From: Gemmatimonadota bacterium
GTDB lineage: Bacteria; Gemmatimonadota; Gemmatimonadetes; Gemmatimonadales; Gemmatimonadaceae
Direction of reading: 5' to 3'
Assembly (NCBI GenBank): GCA_028287305.1
Contig: JAQBPX010000038.1
Span: 186,001-250,000, forward strand
Length of the DNA stretch: 64,000 nucleotides
Numbering within the stretch: position 1 is the stretch's first letter; the number at the start of each line of letters is the position of its first letter. The translations under genes and the position numbers were made by a program. The notes beneath the pieces were generated by a model that saw only the letters and a list, made by a program, of their open reading frames with translations, had not been told where the DNA came from and ran no database searches. Shown one piece after another: positions 15,128-24,180 of the stretch.

Positions 15128-17779
15128 TCAGGGCAGCGCCTTCACCTCGGCACTCGACGCGTTCTTGACGTACGTATCCAGCCACGCCGTCCACCGCGCC
15201 CACTGGTCGAGAATCGTCTCCTTCGTGAGCGGACCGTGGTCCTCGTACGGATACATGTACAGCGCCGCCGTCTTGCCCATGCCGGTGAGCGCGTGCATCA
15301 GGCGGATGGAGTTCTCGGGGTCGGTGCCGGTGTTCTGGTCCTCGAGCGAGTGGTACATCAGCAGCGCGCCCTGCAGGCGATCGGCGTACAGGAAGGGCGA
15401 CATCGCGAGGTAGCTCTCGCGCGCGTCCCACAGGTCGCGTCGCTCGCTCTGGAAGCCGTTCGGGGTAAGCGAGCGGTTGTAGTTGCCGTCGCCCGCAATG
15501 CCGGCCTTGAAGTACGGCGTGTTCACGAGCGCGTTCACGGTGCTGAATGCGCCGTAGCTGTGGCCGCCGATGCCCAGGCGCTTGCGATCGATGAAGCCCT
15601 GCGCATCCAGCTCGTCGATCACCGCCGAGAGGTTGTTGCGGAGGTCGGGGATGTAGTTGTCGTTCATGCGGCCGGCGACGCCGATCACCGGCGGGTCGAA
15701 GTTCGCCACTGCGTAGCCCTGCGTGGCCATCTGCTCGATGCTGCGCGGCGCGGCCACGGGATAGCGGTTGACATTCTCCGTGCGCACCGAGCGGTCGTAG
15801 CCCGCCTGGTCGGTGTACTCGTAGGGGTAGAACCAGAACATGCCGGGGAGGCGCGTGCCGGCCTTGTAGTCGGCGGGGAGCGTAAGCTTGACCCAGAACT
15901 TGATGCCGTCGGCGCGCGTCACAAGGATGCGGCGGCGCTGCAGCGCGGCGAAGTCCGGTGTGGGATCGGTGTTGTGCGTGAGCTCGACGCCGCCCTTCGT
16001 CGCGTCGTCCATGAGCATGTAATTCGGCACGTCCTTCGTGCTTTCATGGCGCACGATGATCTTCTGCGCGTCGTCGCCGAGCAGCGCGATCGGCTCCACG
16101 AATGCGTTCGCCGGCGACTGGAAGCGTCGCGTCTTCGTGCCCGTGCGAATCTCGATGCGATCCACGAACGGCTGCGGGGTCGAGTCCATCCACGTCTTGA
16201 AGTAGCGCGTCCCCTTCACGAATGCATAGCGTCCATCGGCAGTCGTCACAGCCTCGGTCGCGCCACTCGCGGCGCGGCGCGTCATCAGCGAACCGGGATT
16301 CGTGTAGAAGGTGAGCGAGTCGGCAGCACCCGCGCCGCCACCACCACCGCCACCTCCGCCGAATCCACCACCGCCGCCCACATTGGCGGTCCAGCCGCGC
16401 TGACGCAGCATGGGATAGCGCTTGCCCGGCTCGGCGAAGTACACCGCGTAGAGCGCGCCGGTGCCGAGATTGTTCTCGGCGACGATCGCGCCCTTGCCGT
16501 CAGCGGTGAACGCGGCGCCGCTCATGCGCGCGTTGCTCTCGTGCAGCACGGTGGGCGCGCCGGTGAACGGTGCGGCCAGCGAATAGAGGCGATCCATGCG
16601 ACGCGCGGCACCCGCACCGCCACGAGCTGGCGCTGCTGCGGAGTCTGGTGCAGCCGACGAATCAGCACCGGCGCGGCGCGGTGCCGGCTCCTGCTGCATG
16701 AACGACAACCCACCGTTCGACATCCACTGGAAGTTGCGTCGCGCAGTGTCGGGAGCTGCGGCAGCGCCACGACCGGCGGTGGTGTCGGCGCCCTCACGCA
16801 TCGGACGGTTGGAGATCACGCTCACCACCTTGCCGGATGCGTCCCACAGTTCCTCGCGCGAGCCGAAGCTCGACTGCGGCACCACGTACGAGAACGGCTC
16901 GAGCATGGTGGTCACGCGAAACCACTGGCCGTCGGGCGAGGGCTCGACGGCGGAGATCATCGCGGGCTTGCCGATGCGCTGCATGGCGCGGCTCGTGACG
17001 TCGATGCGCGCGAGCTGGCCGGTGGTGTAGTAGCTGAGGAGCTGCTTCTCGTACGGGCTCTCGAGCAGGTCAGGAAAGGTGGGCGTGTGCTGCTTCGTGG
17101 CGGGCGTCACCATGCGCACAACCGGTCCAGTCTCGATCGTCGCGCGCGCGGGCTCTGCGCCGCGTCCGTCGGGGAGCACGACCGCAACGACGTATCGTCC
17201 GTCAGCGGTCCAGTCGACGTCCTGCACGAGTGTCGCGAGCACCGGCGTGCTGCTCACCTGCCGCGACTTGAACCCTGCGACGTCTGCGACGTAGATGTGC
17301 GTCGCGGTCGGCGTGTTCACCAGGTAGGCGATGCGCTTGCCATCGGGCGACCACTTGGGCGCCGAGATCGTCGCGCCCGCGGGTGCCGAGATCTCGTGCA
17401 CCGTGCCAGTCGCACTCTCGACGACGCGCAGCCGCGGCGCGCCGCGATCGGTGAGCGTGCGATTGCGATTCGCCTGCCAGTCAATCTGCAGCCCGCCGAG
17501 GTTGTAGTGCGGGCGCCCGAAGACCTGGACGCTGCCGATCGGGCCGCGGAGCGAGTCCATCATCCAGGCGCCATCCGGACTCGGGTCGCGAAGAATCAGG
17601 GCCTGCTCGCGCGGGGCGAGGATCATCCGCTCGATCACCGCCGGCGGGCGGACGTACCCTTCCGAGGAGAGGATCGCCTTGTTTGCGGCGGAGGGGCCGC
17701 CCTGCTGGCGGGGGGCCTGCGCGCCGAGGGCGAGCGGGAGGGCGGCAGCGAGGGCGAGCGCGCGGATGGGGACGGACAT
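15128..17779 (-). CDS. S9-family prolyl oligopeptidase, secreted
   Basis: 883 residues with a signal peptide (1-20, ALPLALGAQ). Long N-terminal beta-propeller region, then an alpha/beta-hydrolase catalytic domain. Visible triad: GGHSYGAF (S741), LEDQNTG (D814) and YEDHGP (H848). PGMFWFYPYEY and IDELDAQGFIDRKRLGIGG are typical of the S9 catalytic domain. Unusual: a low-complexity Gly run (about 475-495) and an Ala/Pro-rich stretch (about 355-400) inserted in the propeller, probably surface loops. It hydrolyses peptides outside the cytoplasm. Stands alone between two intergenic repeat clusters. Confidence 0.9.
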   Translation of the reverse strand: MSVPIRALALAAALPLALGAQAPRQQGGPSAANKAILSSEGYVRPPAVIERMILAPREQALILRDPSPDGAWMMDSLRGPIGSVQVFGRPHYNLGGLQIDWQANRNRTLTDRGAPRLRVVESATGTVHEISAPAGATISAPKWSPDGKRIAYLVNTPTATHIYVADVAGFKSRQVSSTPVLATLVQDVDWTADGRYVVAVVLPDGRGAEPARATIETGPVVRMVTPATKQHTPTFPDLLESPYEKQLLSYYTTGQLARIDVTSRAMQRIGKPAMISAVEPSPDGQWFRVTTMLEPFSYVVPQSSFGSREELWDASGKVVSVISNRPMREGADTTAGRGAAAAPDTARRNFQWMSNGGLSFMQQEPAPRRAGADSSAAPDSAAAPARGGAGAARRMDRLYSLAAPFTGAPTVLHESNARMSGAAFTADGKGAIVAENNLGTGALYAVYFAEPGKRYPMLRQRGWTANVGGGGGFGGGGGGGGGAGAADSLTFYTNPGSLMTRRAASGATEAVTTADGRYAFVKGTRYFKTWMDSTPQPFVDRIEIRTGTKTRRFQSPANAFVEPIALLGDDAQKIIVRHESTKDVPNYMLMDDATKGGVELTHNTDPTPDFAALQRRRILVTRADGIKFWVKLTLPADYKAGTRLPGMFWFYPYEYTDQAGYDRSVRTENVNRYPVAAPRSIEQMATQGYAVANFDPPVIGVAGRMNDNYIPDLRNNLSAVIDELDAQGFIDRKRLGIGGHSYGAFSTVNALVNTPYFKAGIAGDGNYNRSLTPNGFQSERRDLWDARESYLAMSPFLYADRLQGALLMYHSLEDQNTGTDPENSIRLMHALTGMGKTAALYMYPYEDHGPLTKETILDQWARWTAWLDTYVKNASSAEVKALP

Positions 17780-17845
17780 GCGGGAAGGGCTCCGGGGGGG
17801 TGTGTAGACCTACGGATGTGGGGGGTGGGGCGTTGGATCTGAAAA

Positions 17846-18124
17846 GCTGGCCCGCTGGCCCGCTGGCCCGCTGGCCCGCTGGCTACAGCACGGACAAGGT
17901 ATGCGGCGGCCTCCGGTCGCCGCTTCGTCATCCGTTCCATGTTGACTGACAACGAATGACGAAGCGCGAAGCGCTTCCTTGTCAGTGTTCGAGCTTCGGG
18001 CTCCTGGCTTCTGGCGACCACAACTGCGGTATCGGCGTGCGCGCCTCGCCCCCGAACATGGAAACCATGAACCAATGACAAAGGCGGGCGCCTGCAGGCG
18101 CCCGCCTACCGCATCCTGTCCGAG
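17846..18124. repeat. Composite hairpin element, copy A
   Basis: First of three related elements (others at 33431-33645 and 34678-34899). It opens with an 8-base tandem (GCTGGCCC x4, 17846-17877), followed by a hairpin unit (CGGACAAGG...GCGGCGGCC/GGTCGCCGC), a second small hairpin GAAGCGC/GCGCTTC flanked by the CCTTGTCAGTG motif, a spacer shared with the other copies (GCGGTATCGGCGTGCGCGCC), and a perfect 26-base palindrome at 18082-18107 (AGGCGGGCGCCTG and its mirror). No open reading frame is conserved between copies, so it acts as DNA or RNA structure and not as a gene. Confidence 0.75.
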
Positions 18125-18195
18125 CCCACAGACCACAGACCACCGTCCTGCCGGACGGGTAGGGCGGCCAACTACAACGGCAGATCCCTCGCTGC

Positions 18196-18285
18196 GCTCA
18201 GGATGACGACATGAGCGAAGCTCAGGATGACAACATGAGCGAAGCTCAGGATGGCGACATGAGCGAAGCTCAGGATGACGGCGTG
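18196..18285. repeat. 24-base tandem repeats
   Basis: Three full and one partial copy of a 24-base unit beginning GCTCAGGATGAC and ending ATGAGCGAA (18196-18219, 18220-18243, 18244-18267, partial from 18268). The last copies contain the stop codon of the minus-strand gene at 18270. The flanking CGCTGCGCTCAGGATGAC sequence resembles a palindromic repeat I associate with several high-GC soil bacteria. Too few copies and no spacers, so not a CRISPR array. Confidence 0.75.
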
Positions 18286-18785
18286 GGGTACACCACCTTC
18301 CACCCATCCACCAGCGACCCGATCAGCGCCCCTACCAGCGCCCCGCCCGCCGCGCCCGAAAGTCCGAACACCAGCCCGAGGCCCACCGCGTCCGACCCGC
18401 AACCATTGCTGTTCTCGCAGAGCCCCTGGGCCAGCACCACTCCGGCGGCGGCGAACACGCTCCCGACGACCGCTCCGCCGATGACCGCCCCCTTGAGCGC
18501 CTTGTGCTCCTGCGTGTACAGCGCGCGCACCTGCGCCAGGTCCGTCCGCACCTCGCTTCTGCCTTGCGCGATCGCGATCGAGTCGCCAACCGACGGGCGC
18601 AGCACCCCCTCGACACGATTGGGATACGCGAGGTCTATCCTTACTTCGTCCCCCACGTGCAACCGGCCGATGGCCGCGCGCAGCTTTTCGCTTCCGGCCG
18701 CCGTTGGCTGCGGCGACTGTGCCTCGGCTGACACCACACCGGCAGCGAGCAGCAGCCCGGCGACAACCATCTGCACACGACGCAT
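18270..18785 (-). CDS. Exported glycine-zipper membrane protein
   Basis: 171 residues. The start MRRVQMVVAG gives a signal peptide (1-23, SAEAQ). A small beta region (about 45-75, GDEVRIDLAYPNRVEGVLRP) precedes a glycine/alanine-rich double membrane hairpin (about 95-165: GAVIGGAVVGSVFAAAGVVL and GLVFGLSGAAGGALVGALIG), the pattern of glycine-zipper proteins. Longer starts upstream are Arg-rich and unlikely. Its gene end lies in the tandem repeats. It is divergent from the M61-like gene, 59 bases away. Function unknown. Confidence 0.7.
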   Translation of the reverse strand: MRRVQMVVAGLLLAAGVVSAEAQSPQPTAAGSEKLRAAIGRLHVGDEVRIDLAYPNRVEGVLRPSVGDSIAIAQGRSEVRTDLAQVRALYTQEHKALKGAVIGGAVVGSVFAAAGVVLAQGLCENSNGCGSDAVGLGLVFGLSGAAGGALVGALIGSLVDGWKVVYPTPSS

Positions 18786-18844
18786 GTCCAACCTCACGCG
18801 GTAATTGGTGAACGGCCCGTCCCTTACACAATCCATTCGATTCC

Positions 18845-20536
18845 ATGCTGCTGGCCATTGCCACTGCACTGTCCGTGCTCGCCCCGCCAGTTCGTCCTGC
18901 GCGCGCTCCGCGCCCCTTGGCATTGAGCTACGAGATTCGCTGGGCGAACGATTCACTGCCGGGCCTCGATGTCCGCCTTTCCCTCGCCGCAAACGGTGAT
19001 TCCGTCACGACGTTCCAGCTCCCCAGTGAGTGGGCGGGCAGGCGCGAGTTGTACAGGAACATCGAGGGCCTCACGGCCGAAGGCTCGCACGCGCGAATCG
19101 AGCAGGGCTCGAGTCCGGACCAGCTCCTGGTGCATCATGATCGCGCCGGCCGCTACTCACTGCACTGGCACCTGCGCGGTGCGGCGGCGCCCTCGTTCTC
19201 GAGCGACTCCCACAACCACTCCGACATCACGCCGGATTGGGCCCAGCTCGTGGGATACGACGCCTTCATCGTCCCGGACCTTCCCGAGGACCGTCTCGTC
19301 GACGCGACCTTCCTCTTTCCACGAGCACCGGACGATGCGGCGACCCAGCGCGTCATCGCGACGTCTTACGGCAGCGCTCGTGGCAGCGGCAGCATCCGCG
19401 CGCGCGTGCCCGCACACTCGCTCTGGCACGCGCTGTACGTGATCAGCGCATCGAACAGCGCGATCCGGCTCTACCAGGAGCACGTCAACGGGCGCACGGT
19501 GCACATGGCCATTCGCGATTCGCTGGCCATTCCCGACACGGCGCTGAGTCGCGTGCTGCGCGGCGTGATCTCGATGGAGCGCCACTTCTGGAACGACCCG
19601 GGCCCCGCCGACTACGTCGTGAGCATCGGCGCGGCATCGCGAGGAACCACCGCCGGCACCCGGCTGGTCGGCGCGTTCGTAGCGGAGATAGACCCCACGC
19701 TTCCGCTCAACTCGCGCGTAGTCGAGCTGTTCTCGCACGAGCTGATGCATGAGTGGCTGGGCGGCGCCATTCACCCGATCGGTGGTCTCGCTGACGGCCA
19801 GCTCTCCTGGTTCACCGAGGGATTCACCGACTTCCTCAACCATCGCCTGCTCTGGCAGTCGGGACTGCTCAGCGACAGCGGTTACGTGGCCCGCGTGAAC
19901 TCGCTGCTCGCCGAGCACGCCATGTCGCCCGCCGCGAATGCATCGTGGAAGGACATCGTCGCCGGATACTGGACCACGCAGGACATCAAGCGCGAGCCCT
20001 ACCTGCGCGGCGAGCTGCTGGCGCTCAGGCTCTCCGCACTCGCGCCGCCAGGGCGGTTCGAGGCGCTGTTGCAGTCGCTGCAAGTTGCAGCCCGGAAGGG
20101 CTTCGTGCTCACCGACAGCACCATCGGGCGAACGCTCGAATCCCTCTATGGTGCGGAGGCGGCGCGACGCGAGGTCGCGGTGACCATCGACAGCGGGCGC
20201 GTGACGCTTCCCGCTTCCCTCTTCGGCAGCTGCGCCACCACGAGCATCGCCGACCTGCAGCCCTGGGACCCCGGCTTCGACATCGACGCCACCCTCAAGG
20301 CGAAGTCCATGCGCGGCGTGCGCATCGACGGACCGGCCGCGCGCGCGGGACTCGCCGATGGCATGGCGACTGGCAGGATCAGCATCTACCGCGGCGATGT
20401 AACGCACGACATCTCCCTCCAGGCGCGCGTGGACAGCGCGACCATGCGACAGTTCGCCTATCGTCCCGTAGGCGATCGCACGGTGCCCGCGCAGGCGTTC
20501 GCGCTGCCGCAGGGATGCCGGGTGTCGGTGCACTGA
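18845..20536 (+). CDS. M61-like zinc aminopeptidase with PDZ-like C-terminus
   Basis: 563 residues with an N-terminal hydrophobic signal (1-19). The zinc site is FSHELMHEWLGG (H298, E299, H302) with WFTEGFTDF (E325) 23 residues later, the arrangement of M61/M1-type gluzincins; the segment around 130-290 matches the M61 catalytic N-lobe. The C-terminal ~80 residues (GVRIDGPAARAGLADGM, ISIYRGD) look like a PDZ domain, as in glycyl aminopeptidases. Likely exported. Close to the divergent glycine-zipper gene; no operon partners. Confidence 0.85.
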   Translation: MLLAIATALSVLAPPVRPARAPRPLALSYEIRWANDSLPGLDVRLSLAANGDSVTTFQLPSEWAGRRELYRNIEGLTAEGSHARIEQGSSPDQLLVHHDRAGRYSLHWHLRGAAAPSFSSDSHNHSDITPDWAQLVGYDAFIVPDLPEDRLVDATFLFPRAPDDAATQRVIATSYGSARGSGSIRARVPAHSLWHALYVISASNSAIRLYQEHVNGRTVHMAIRDSLAIPDTALSRVLRGVISMERHFWNDPGPADYVVSIGAASRGTTAGTRLVGAFVAEIDPTLPLNSRVVELFSHELMHEWLGGAIHPIGGLADGQLSWFTEGFTDFLNHRLLWQSGLLSDSGYVARVNSLLAEHAMSPAANASWKDIVAGYWTTQDIKREPYLRGELLALRLSALAPPGRFEALLQSLQVAARKGFVLTDSTIGRTLESLYGAEAARREVAVTIDSGRVTLPASLFGSCATTSIADLQPWDPGFDIDATLKAKSMRGVRIDGPAARAGLADGMATGRISIYRGDVTHDISLQARVDSATMRQFAYRPVGDRTVPAQAFALPQGCRVSVH

Positions 20537-20553
20537 CACCCGGCGCGCCGCGG

Positions 20554-23208
20554 TCAGTCGTTGCGAAGCGCCGTCATGGGATCGATTCGCGACGCCCGCA
20601 CCGCCGGCACCAGGCAGGAGATCGTCGCGATCACGCCGAGCAGCAGCGCGACGCTCGCCAGCGTCGGAGGATCGCTGGGTCCGATACCGAAGAGCAGCGA
20701 CTGCAGGAAGCGCGAGAGGGCGAGCGCTCCAACCAGGCCGAACACCACGCCTGCGCTCGCAAGCACCAGCCCCTGCGCGAGGACCGAGCGCACGATGGTC
20801 GCCGGCGCCGCACCAAGCGCGCTCCGCAATCCCAGCTCGCGCGTGCGCTCGGTGACGGACCCTGCGATCACTCCGTAGATCCCGGCTCCCGCCAGCAGCA
20901 GCGCGACGATCGCGAACGCCGAGAAGAGCACGAGCGCCAGTCGTCGCTGCACGATGCTCGCCGACACGAGCTGCTCCATGGTCGCCAGGTGGACGATCGG
21001 CACGGCTGGATCGAGTCGCGTGATCGCCGATCGCACGGCCGTAGTCACCTGCGCGGGGTCGCCCGACGTGCGCAACACGAGCGAGGCGCCACTTTCCGCG
21101 CCGCGATACCAGGTTCGCATGGGGATGTATATCTGACGCCCGCTCGGGTCATCGAGTCCCGCATGCCGCACGTCCTGCGCGACGCCGACCACGGTGTACC
21201 ATGGCTGCGTCGGCTCTCCCATCTGCACCTGCTTGCCGAGCGGCGATTCCCCGCCCCAGATGGTCTTCGCGAGCGTCTCACTCACCACTACGACCTTCGT
21301 GGCGGAATCGGCGTTATCCGCCGCCTGAAAAGCCCGGCCGCTGATCATGCGCATCTTCATGGTGCGCATGTAGTCCGCCGTCACTGAGTAACGATCCGCA
21401 CTGGGCGCCAGCTCGGGATTGGCGAGCGGCTTGTCCTGCGCACGCACTCCCTGGCCATCCACGTTGCCGCTCAACGGCAGCTGGCTCGCGAAGCTTGCAC
21501 CCTCCACGCCGGGAATCGCTTGCACCGCAGCCAGCACCTGGTCCTGGAACGCGAGCACCGGCGCATCCACGCTGTAGCGTGCACCGATGGCGTCCACCTC
21601 CATGGTGAGCAGGTGTGACTCGTCGAATCCCGGGTCCACCGACAGCAGGCCGAACAGGCTGCGCGCCACGAGCCCGGCGCCCACGAGCAGCATCATCGCC
21701 AGCGCGAACTCGCCGACCACTATGCCGCGTCGCGCGAACTTGCGCGATCCACCCGCGAGCCGCGCGCCAGAGCGTAGCTCGATGAAGTTCGTGCTCTCGG
21801 CGCTGCGGAGTGTCGGTGCCAGCCCGATCGCCAGGCCGAGCAGCGCAGTCACGAGCGCGGCGAGCGCGAGCGTGGACCACTGGGCGTGGATGTCACCGAG
21901 GCGCGGTAGCCGGTCCGGCAACCGCGAGACGAGCAGCGGCAGCGACCAGAGCGCCACCGCCACTCCTGCGACGCCGGACATCACGGCGAGCACGATGCCC
22001 TCGGCCGCCAGCTGCTGGATGAGTCTCCGGCGTCCCGCCCCCAGCGCGGTGCGGATCGCGAACTCGCCCTCGCGACGCGCCGAGCGCGCGAGCTGCAGGT
22101 TCACCACGTTCGCGACCGCGATCAGCAGCACCAGCACCACCGCGCCAAGCACCGAGAGCAACACGGGTCGCACGCCGCGCGTGACCTCGTCCTTCATCGG
22201 CGTCACGAGCGTCCCGATGCTGCCGTAGTCGTTGGGATACGCCGCCTTCAGTCGGGAGAAGCGCTGGTCGAGTTCCTTCGACGCGACGACCGGCTCGATA
22301 CCGGGCTTGAGCCGCGCGATCATCCGCAGGTGCCGGCAGGTGCGGCACGCCGAGGGCTGCGTGGCGCCGTAGCCGAGCACGCGGTAGAGCTGCGCGGTGG
22401 GTGAGATGGTGTTCTCGAACGACTCGGGCAGCACGCCGATGACGACCATCGGCGTTCCGTTGATGGAGATCGGTCGCCCGATGATCGAGCGATCAGACGC
22501 GTAGCGGCGCGCCCACAGTCCATGAGAGAGGATCACCACGCGCGGGAGGTCGGGCTGGTCCTCCGGCGCGGTGAAGTCACGGCCGATGGCCATCGGTACG
22601 CCGAGCGTGTGGAAGAATCCCGCCGACACGCGCATGCCATCCAGGCGCTCGGCCGCTCCCTCGCCGGTGAGTGCAGGCTGCCATTCGCCGGCCACCGCGG
22701 AGCTCTCGAGCGATTGCGCCTGCGACAGGTCCTGGTACGTCTGGAAGCCGAGCAGGTCGCGCTCGCCCTTGTCGTTTCGCTCCCAGATGAATGCGAGCCG
22801 ATCGGGCGACGGATACGGGAGTGGCCGCAGCAGCACCGGGTCCACGATGCTGTAGATCGCGGCGGTGGCGCCGATCGCGAGGCCGAGGGTGAGCGTGCAT
22901 ACGATGGTGAACGCGGGAGCGCGACGGAGGACGCGCACCGCGTGGCGCAGGTCGGCGAGGAATGACGCGAGCATGCCGTCCCCTGGAATGGGTCGCGCGG
23001 CGGGCGAGCTGTCGCTCGCGCGGATCGAGACGATGGCGCTCAAGGCGTCGCGCCAGAATGCGGCGCGCGCCGAGCGCAGTCCGTTCGTCGCGAGCCGGCG
23101 ATGAAAGAGCTCGGAGAGGTCGCCGACCACGGGCTCGCGCTCGTCGGTGGGAAGCAGCGCGTCGAGCAGCCAGGTGGCGAGGCGTGGCGGCCGATGTTCG
23201 GCGCTCAT
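20554..23208 (-). CDS. ADOP-family ABC transporter permease (prefix domain 2 type)
   Basis: 884 residues: an N-terminal cytoplasmic prefix (about 10-60, LPTDEREPVVGDLSELFHRR), then a membrane segment (about 98-120, VCTLTLGLAIGATAAIYSI), a MacB-type periplasmic domain, three-segment FtsX domain, then a second membrane segment/MacB/FtsX half, ending SRIDPMTALRND. This duplicated layout defines ADOP (Acidobacterial duplicated orphan permease) proteins, which lack their own ATPase. It overlaps the PadR gene by four bases (ATGA), so both are translated together. Substrate unknown; related permeases export peptides, lipoproteins or antibiotics. Confidence 0.9.
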   Translation of the reverse strand: MSAEHRPPRLATWLLDALLPTDEREPVVGDLSELFHRRLATNGLRSARAAFWRDALSAIVSIRASDSSPAARPIPGDGMLASFLADLRHAVRVLRRAPAFTIVCTLTLGLAIGATAAIYSIVDPVLLRPLPYPSPDRLAFIWERNDKGERDLLGFQTYQDLSQAQSLESSAVAGEWQPALTGEGAAERLDGMRVSAGFFHTLGVPMAIGRDFTAPEDQPDLPRVVILSHGLWARRYASDRSIIGRPISINGTPMVVIGVLPESFENTISPTAQLYRVLGYGATQPSACRTCRHLRMIARLKPGIEPVVASKELDQRFSRLKAAYPNDYGSIGTLVTPMKDEVTRGVRPVLLSVLGAVVLVLLIAVANVVNLQLARSARREGEFAIRTALGAGRRRLIQQLAAEGIVLAVMSGVAGVAVALWSLPLLVSRLPDRLPRLGDIHAQWSTLALAALVTALLGLAIGLAPTLRSAESTNFIELRSGARLAGGSRKFARRGIVVGEFALAMMLLVGAGLVARSLFGLLSVDPGFDESHLLTMEVDAIGARYSVDAPVLAFQDQVLAAVQAIPGVEGASFASQLPLSGNVDGQGVRAQDKPLANPELAPSADRYSVTADYMRTMKMRMISGRAFQAADNADSATKVVVVSETLAKTIWGGESPLGKQVQMGEPTQPWYTVVGVAQDVRHAGLDDPSGRQIYIPMRTWYRGAESGASLVLRTSGDPAQVTTAVRSAITRLDPAVPIVHLATMEQLVSASIVQRRLALVLFSAFAIVALLLAGAGIYGVIAGSVTERTRELGLRSALGAAPATIVRSVLAQGLVLASAGVVFGLVGALALSRFLQSLLFGIGPSDPPTLASVALLLGVIATISCLVPAVRASRIDPMTALRND

Positions 23209-23519
23209 GTGTCCAGCCCGAGCTCGAGGCCGGCGGCGAGGCGCGTGATGGTGGCGAGCGACTGCTGCACCGCGCGCTTGCCGGCGGCGCTCACGGCGTA
23301 GTAGCGCTTGCGCCGCCCGCCCCGCTCGGCGGTGGGCTCGCCGTGGCGGGAGCGGAGCAGGCCCTTCTCCTCGAGGCGGGAGAGGGTCTTGTAGATCGCG
23401 CCGAGGGCGACGTCGCGCCCGGTCTGGCGGTGGATCTCCTCCCAGATGGTGACGGCGTAGGCCTCGTCACCCACGCGAAGGACTCCCAGCATGACGACCT
23501 GTTCGAACTCGCCGAGCAT
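23205..23519 (-). CDS. PadR-family transcriptional regulator
   Basis: 104 residues. Winged helix-turn-helix with the PadR pattern FEQVVMLGVLRVGDEAYAVT, IWEEIHRQTGRDVALGAIYK, TLSRLEEKGLLRSRHGE and a basic RRKRYY strand before the dimerisation helix. The stop overlaps the start of the ADOP permease gene (ATGA), so it is the first gene of that pair and should repress it. PadR proteins release DNA on binding small phenolic or lipophilic ligands; the ligand here is unknown. Confidence 0.92.
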   Translation of the reverse strand: MLGEFEQVVMLGVLRVGDEAYAVTIWEEIHRQTGRDVALGAIYKTLSRLEEKGLLRSRHGEPTAERGGRRKRYYAVSAAGKRAVQQSLATITRLAAGLELGLDT

Positions 23520-23526
23520 CGCGACT

Positions 23527-23550
23527 CCCGATTAGATAGACAATGTCGGG
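23527..23550. promoter_or_regulatory. Candidate PadR operator upstream of padR-ADOP pair
   Basis: CCCGA and TCGGG arms enclose the A/T-rich core TTAGATAGACAATG, 8-31 bases before the PadR start codon on the minus strand. The A/T-rich TATCTA-type core is what one expects of a PadR autoregulatory site. Short arms make this only a candidate. Confidence 0.4.
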
Positions 23551-23595
23551 AATATGGGTCCTGCGAGCGTCAGGGCAAGTACAGGCTCTGTAAGG

Positions 23596-23626
23596 GGGCT
23601 TTGGGCTTTGGGCTTTGGGCTTTGGG
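23596..23626. repeat. 7-base tandem repeat GGGCTTT x4
   Basis: Four perfect copies of GGGCTTT followed by GGGA, between the padR gene and the stop of atpH. The same 7-base unit occurs at 26986-27088, on the other side of the ATP synthase cluster. Confidence 0.85.
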
Positions 23627-23637
23627 AGCTGCGGCTG

Positions 23638-24180
23638 CTAGCGGCGACCCAGCATCTTGCTGCGGAGGGTGGACAGGCGCTTGCGGACGCTGCCGTCGAG
23701 CACCGTATCACCAACGCGAACCACGACTCCACCCATGATCTCGGGGTTCACCGAGAAGTGCGGGACGACTTCCTTGCCGAAGGCGCGACCCAGCTGCTGC
23801 GCGACGTTCACGCGCTCCGACTCGCTCGGCTCACTCGACATGGTGACGTCGGCGTGCATGCGGCCCTCGGCCTCATCCACGAGGTCGGCGTAGGCCTGCG
23901 CGACCGCCGGGAAGAGCATCTGGCGACGGTTGCGGACGAGCGTCTGCAGGAAGCGCAGGAAGGTGAGCGGCACGCGATCGCCGTACGCCTTGCGGAGCAC
24001 TTCGTTCTTCTTCGCGGCGTCCACGCGGGGCGACTCGAGGAAGAGGCGGAGCTTCGCGTCGTTCTCGACCGCGGCGGCGACCTCGTTCATCATGTTCCCC
24101 CAGCCGGGCAGGTCCTTCGCCTGCCGGGCGAGCTCGAGGAGCGCTTCCGCGTAGTTGCGGGCGATGGTCGCGTCGCGCAT
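23638..24180 (-). CDS. atpH: ATP synthase F1 subunit delta
   Basis: 180 residues, the usual length. Pattern matches AtpH: the N-terminal helical domain RNYAEALLELARQAKDLPGW, FLESPRVDAAKKNEVLRKA and the C-terminal domain with SRKMLGRR-like end (NPEIMGGVVVRVGDTVLDGS). It links F1 to the peripheral stalk. Its start overlaps the atpF stop by one base. In most bacteria atpAGDC would follow; here the cluster ends and a 7-base repeat and PadR gene come next. Confidence 0.95.
   Translation of the reverse strand: MRDATIARNYAEALLELARQAKDLPGWGNMMNEVAAAVENDAKLRLFLESPRVDAAKKNEVLRKAYGDRVPLTFLRFLQTLVRNRRQMLFPAVAQAYADLVDEAEGRMHADVTMSSEPSESERVNVAQQLGRAFGKEVVPHFSVNPEIMGGVVVRVGDTVLDGSVRKRLSTLRSKMLGRR

Noticed and set aside
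15068-17842. A 900-residue open frame opposite the S9 peptidase
   Set aside because: Composition-driven shadow; the minus strand has the S9 triad and signal peptide.
18196-18285. Possible CRISPR array
   Set aside because: Direct tandem units with no unique spacers and no cas genes in the window.
23596-23626. GGGCTTT array as telomere-like or phage end
   Set aside because: Only four units, in the middle of the chromosome, between ordinary genes.
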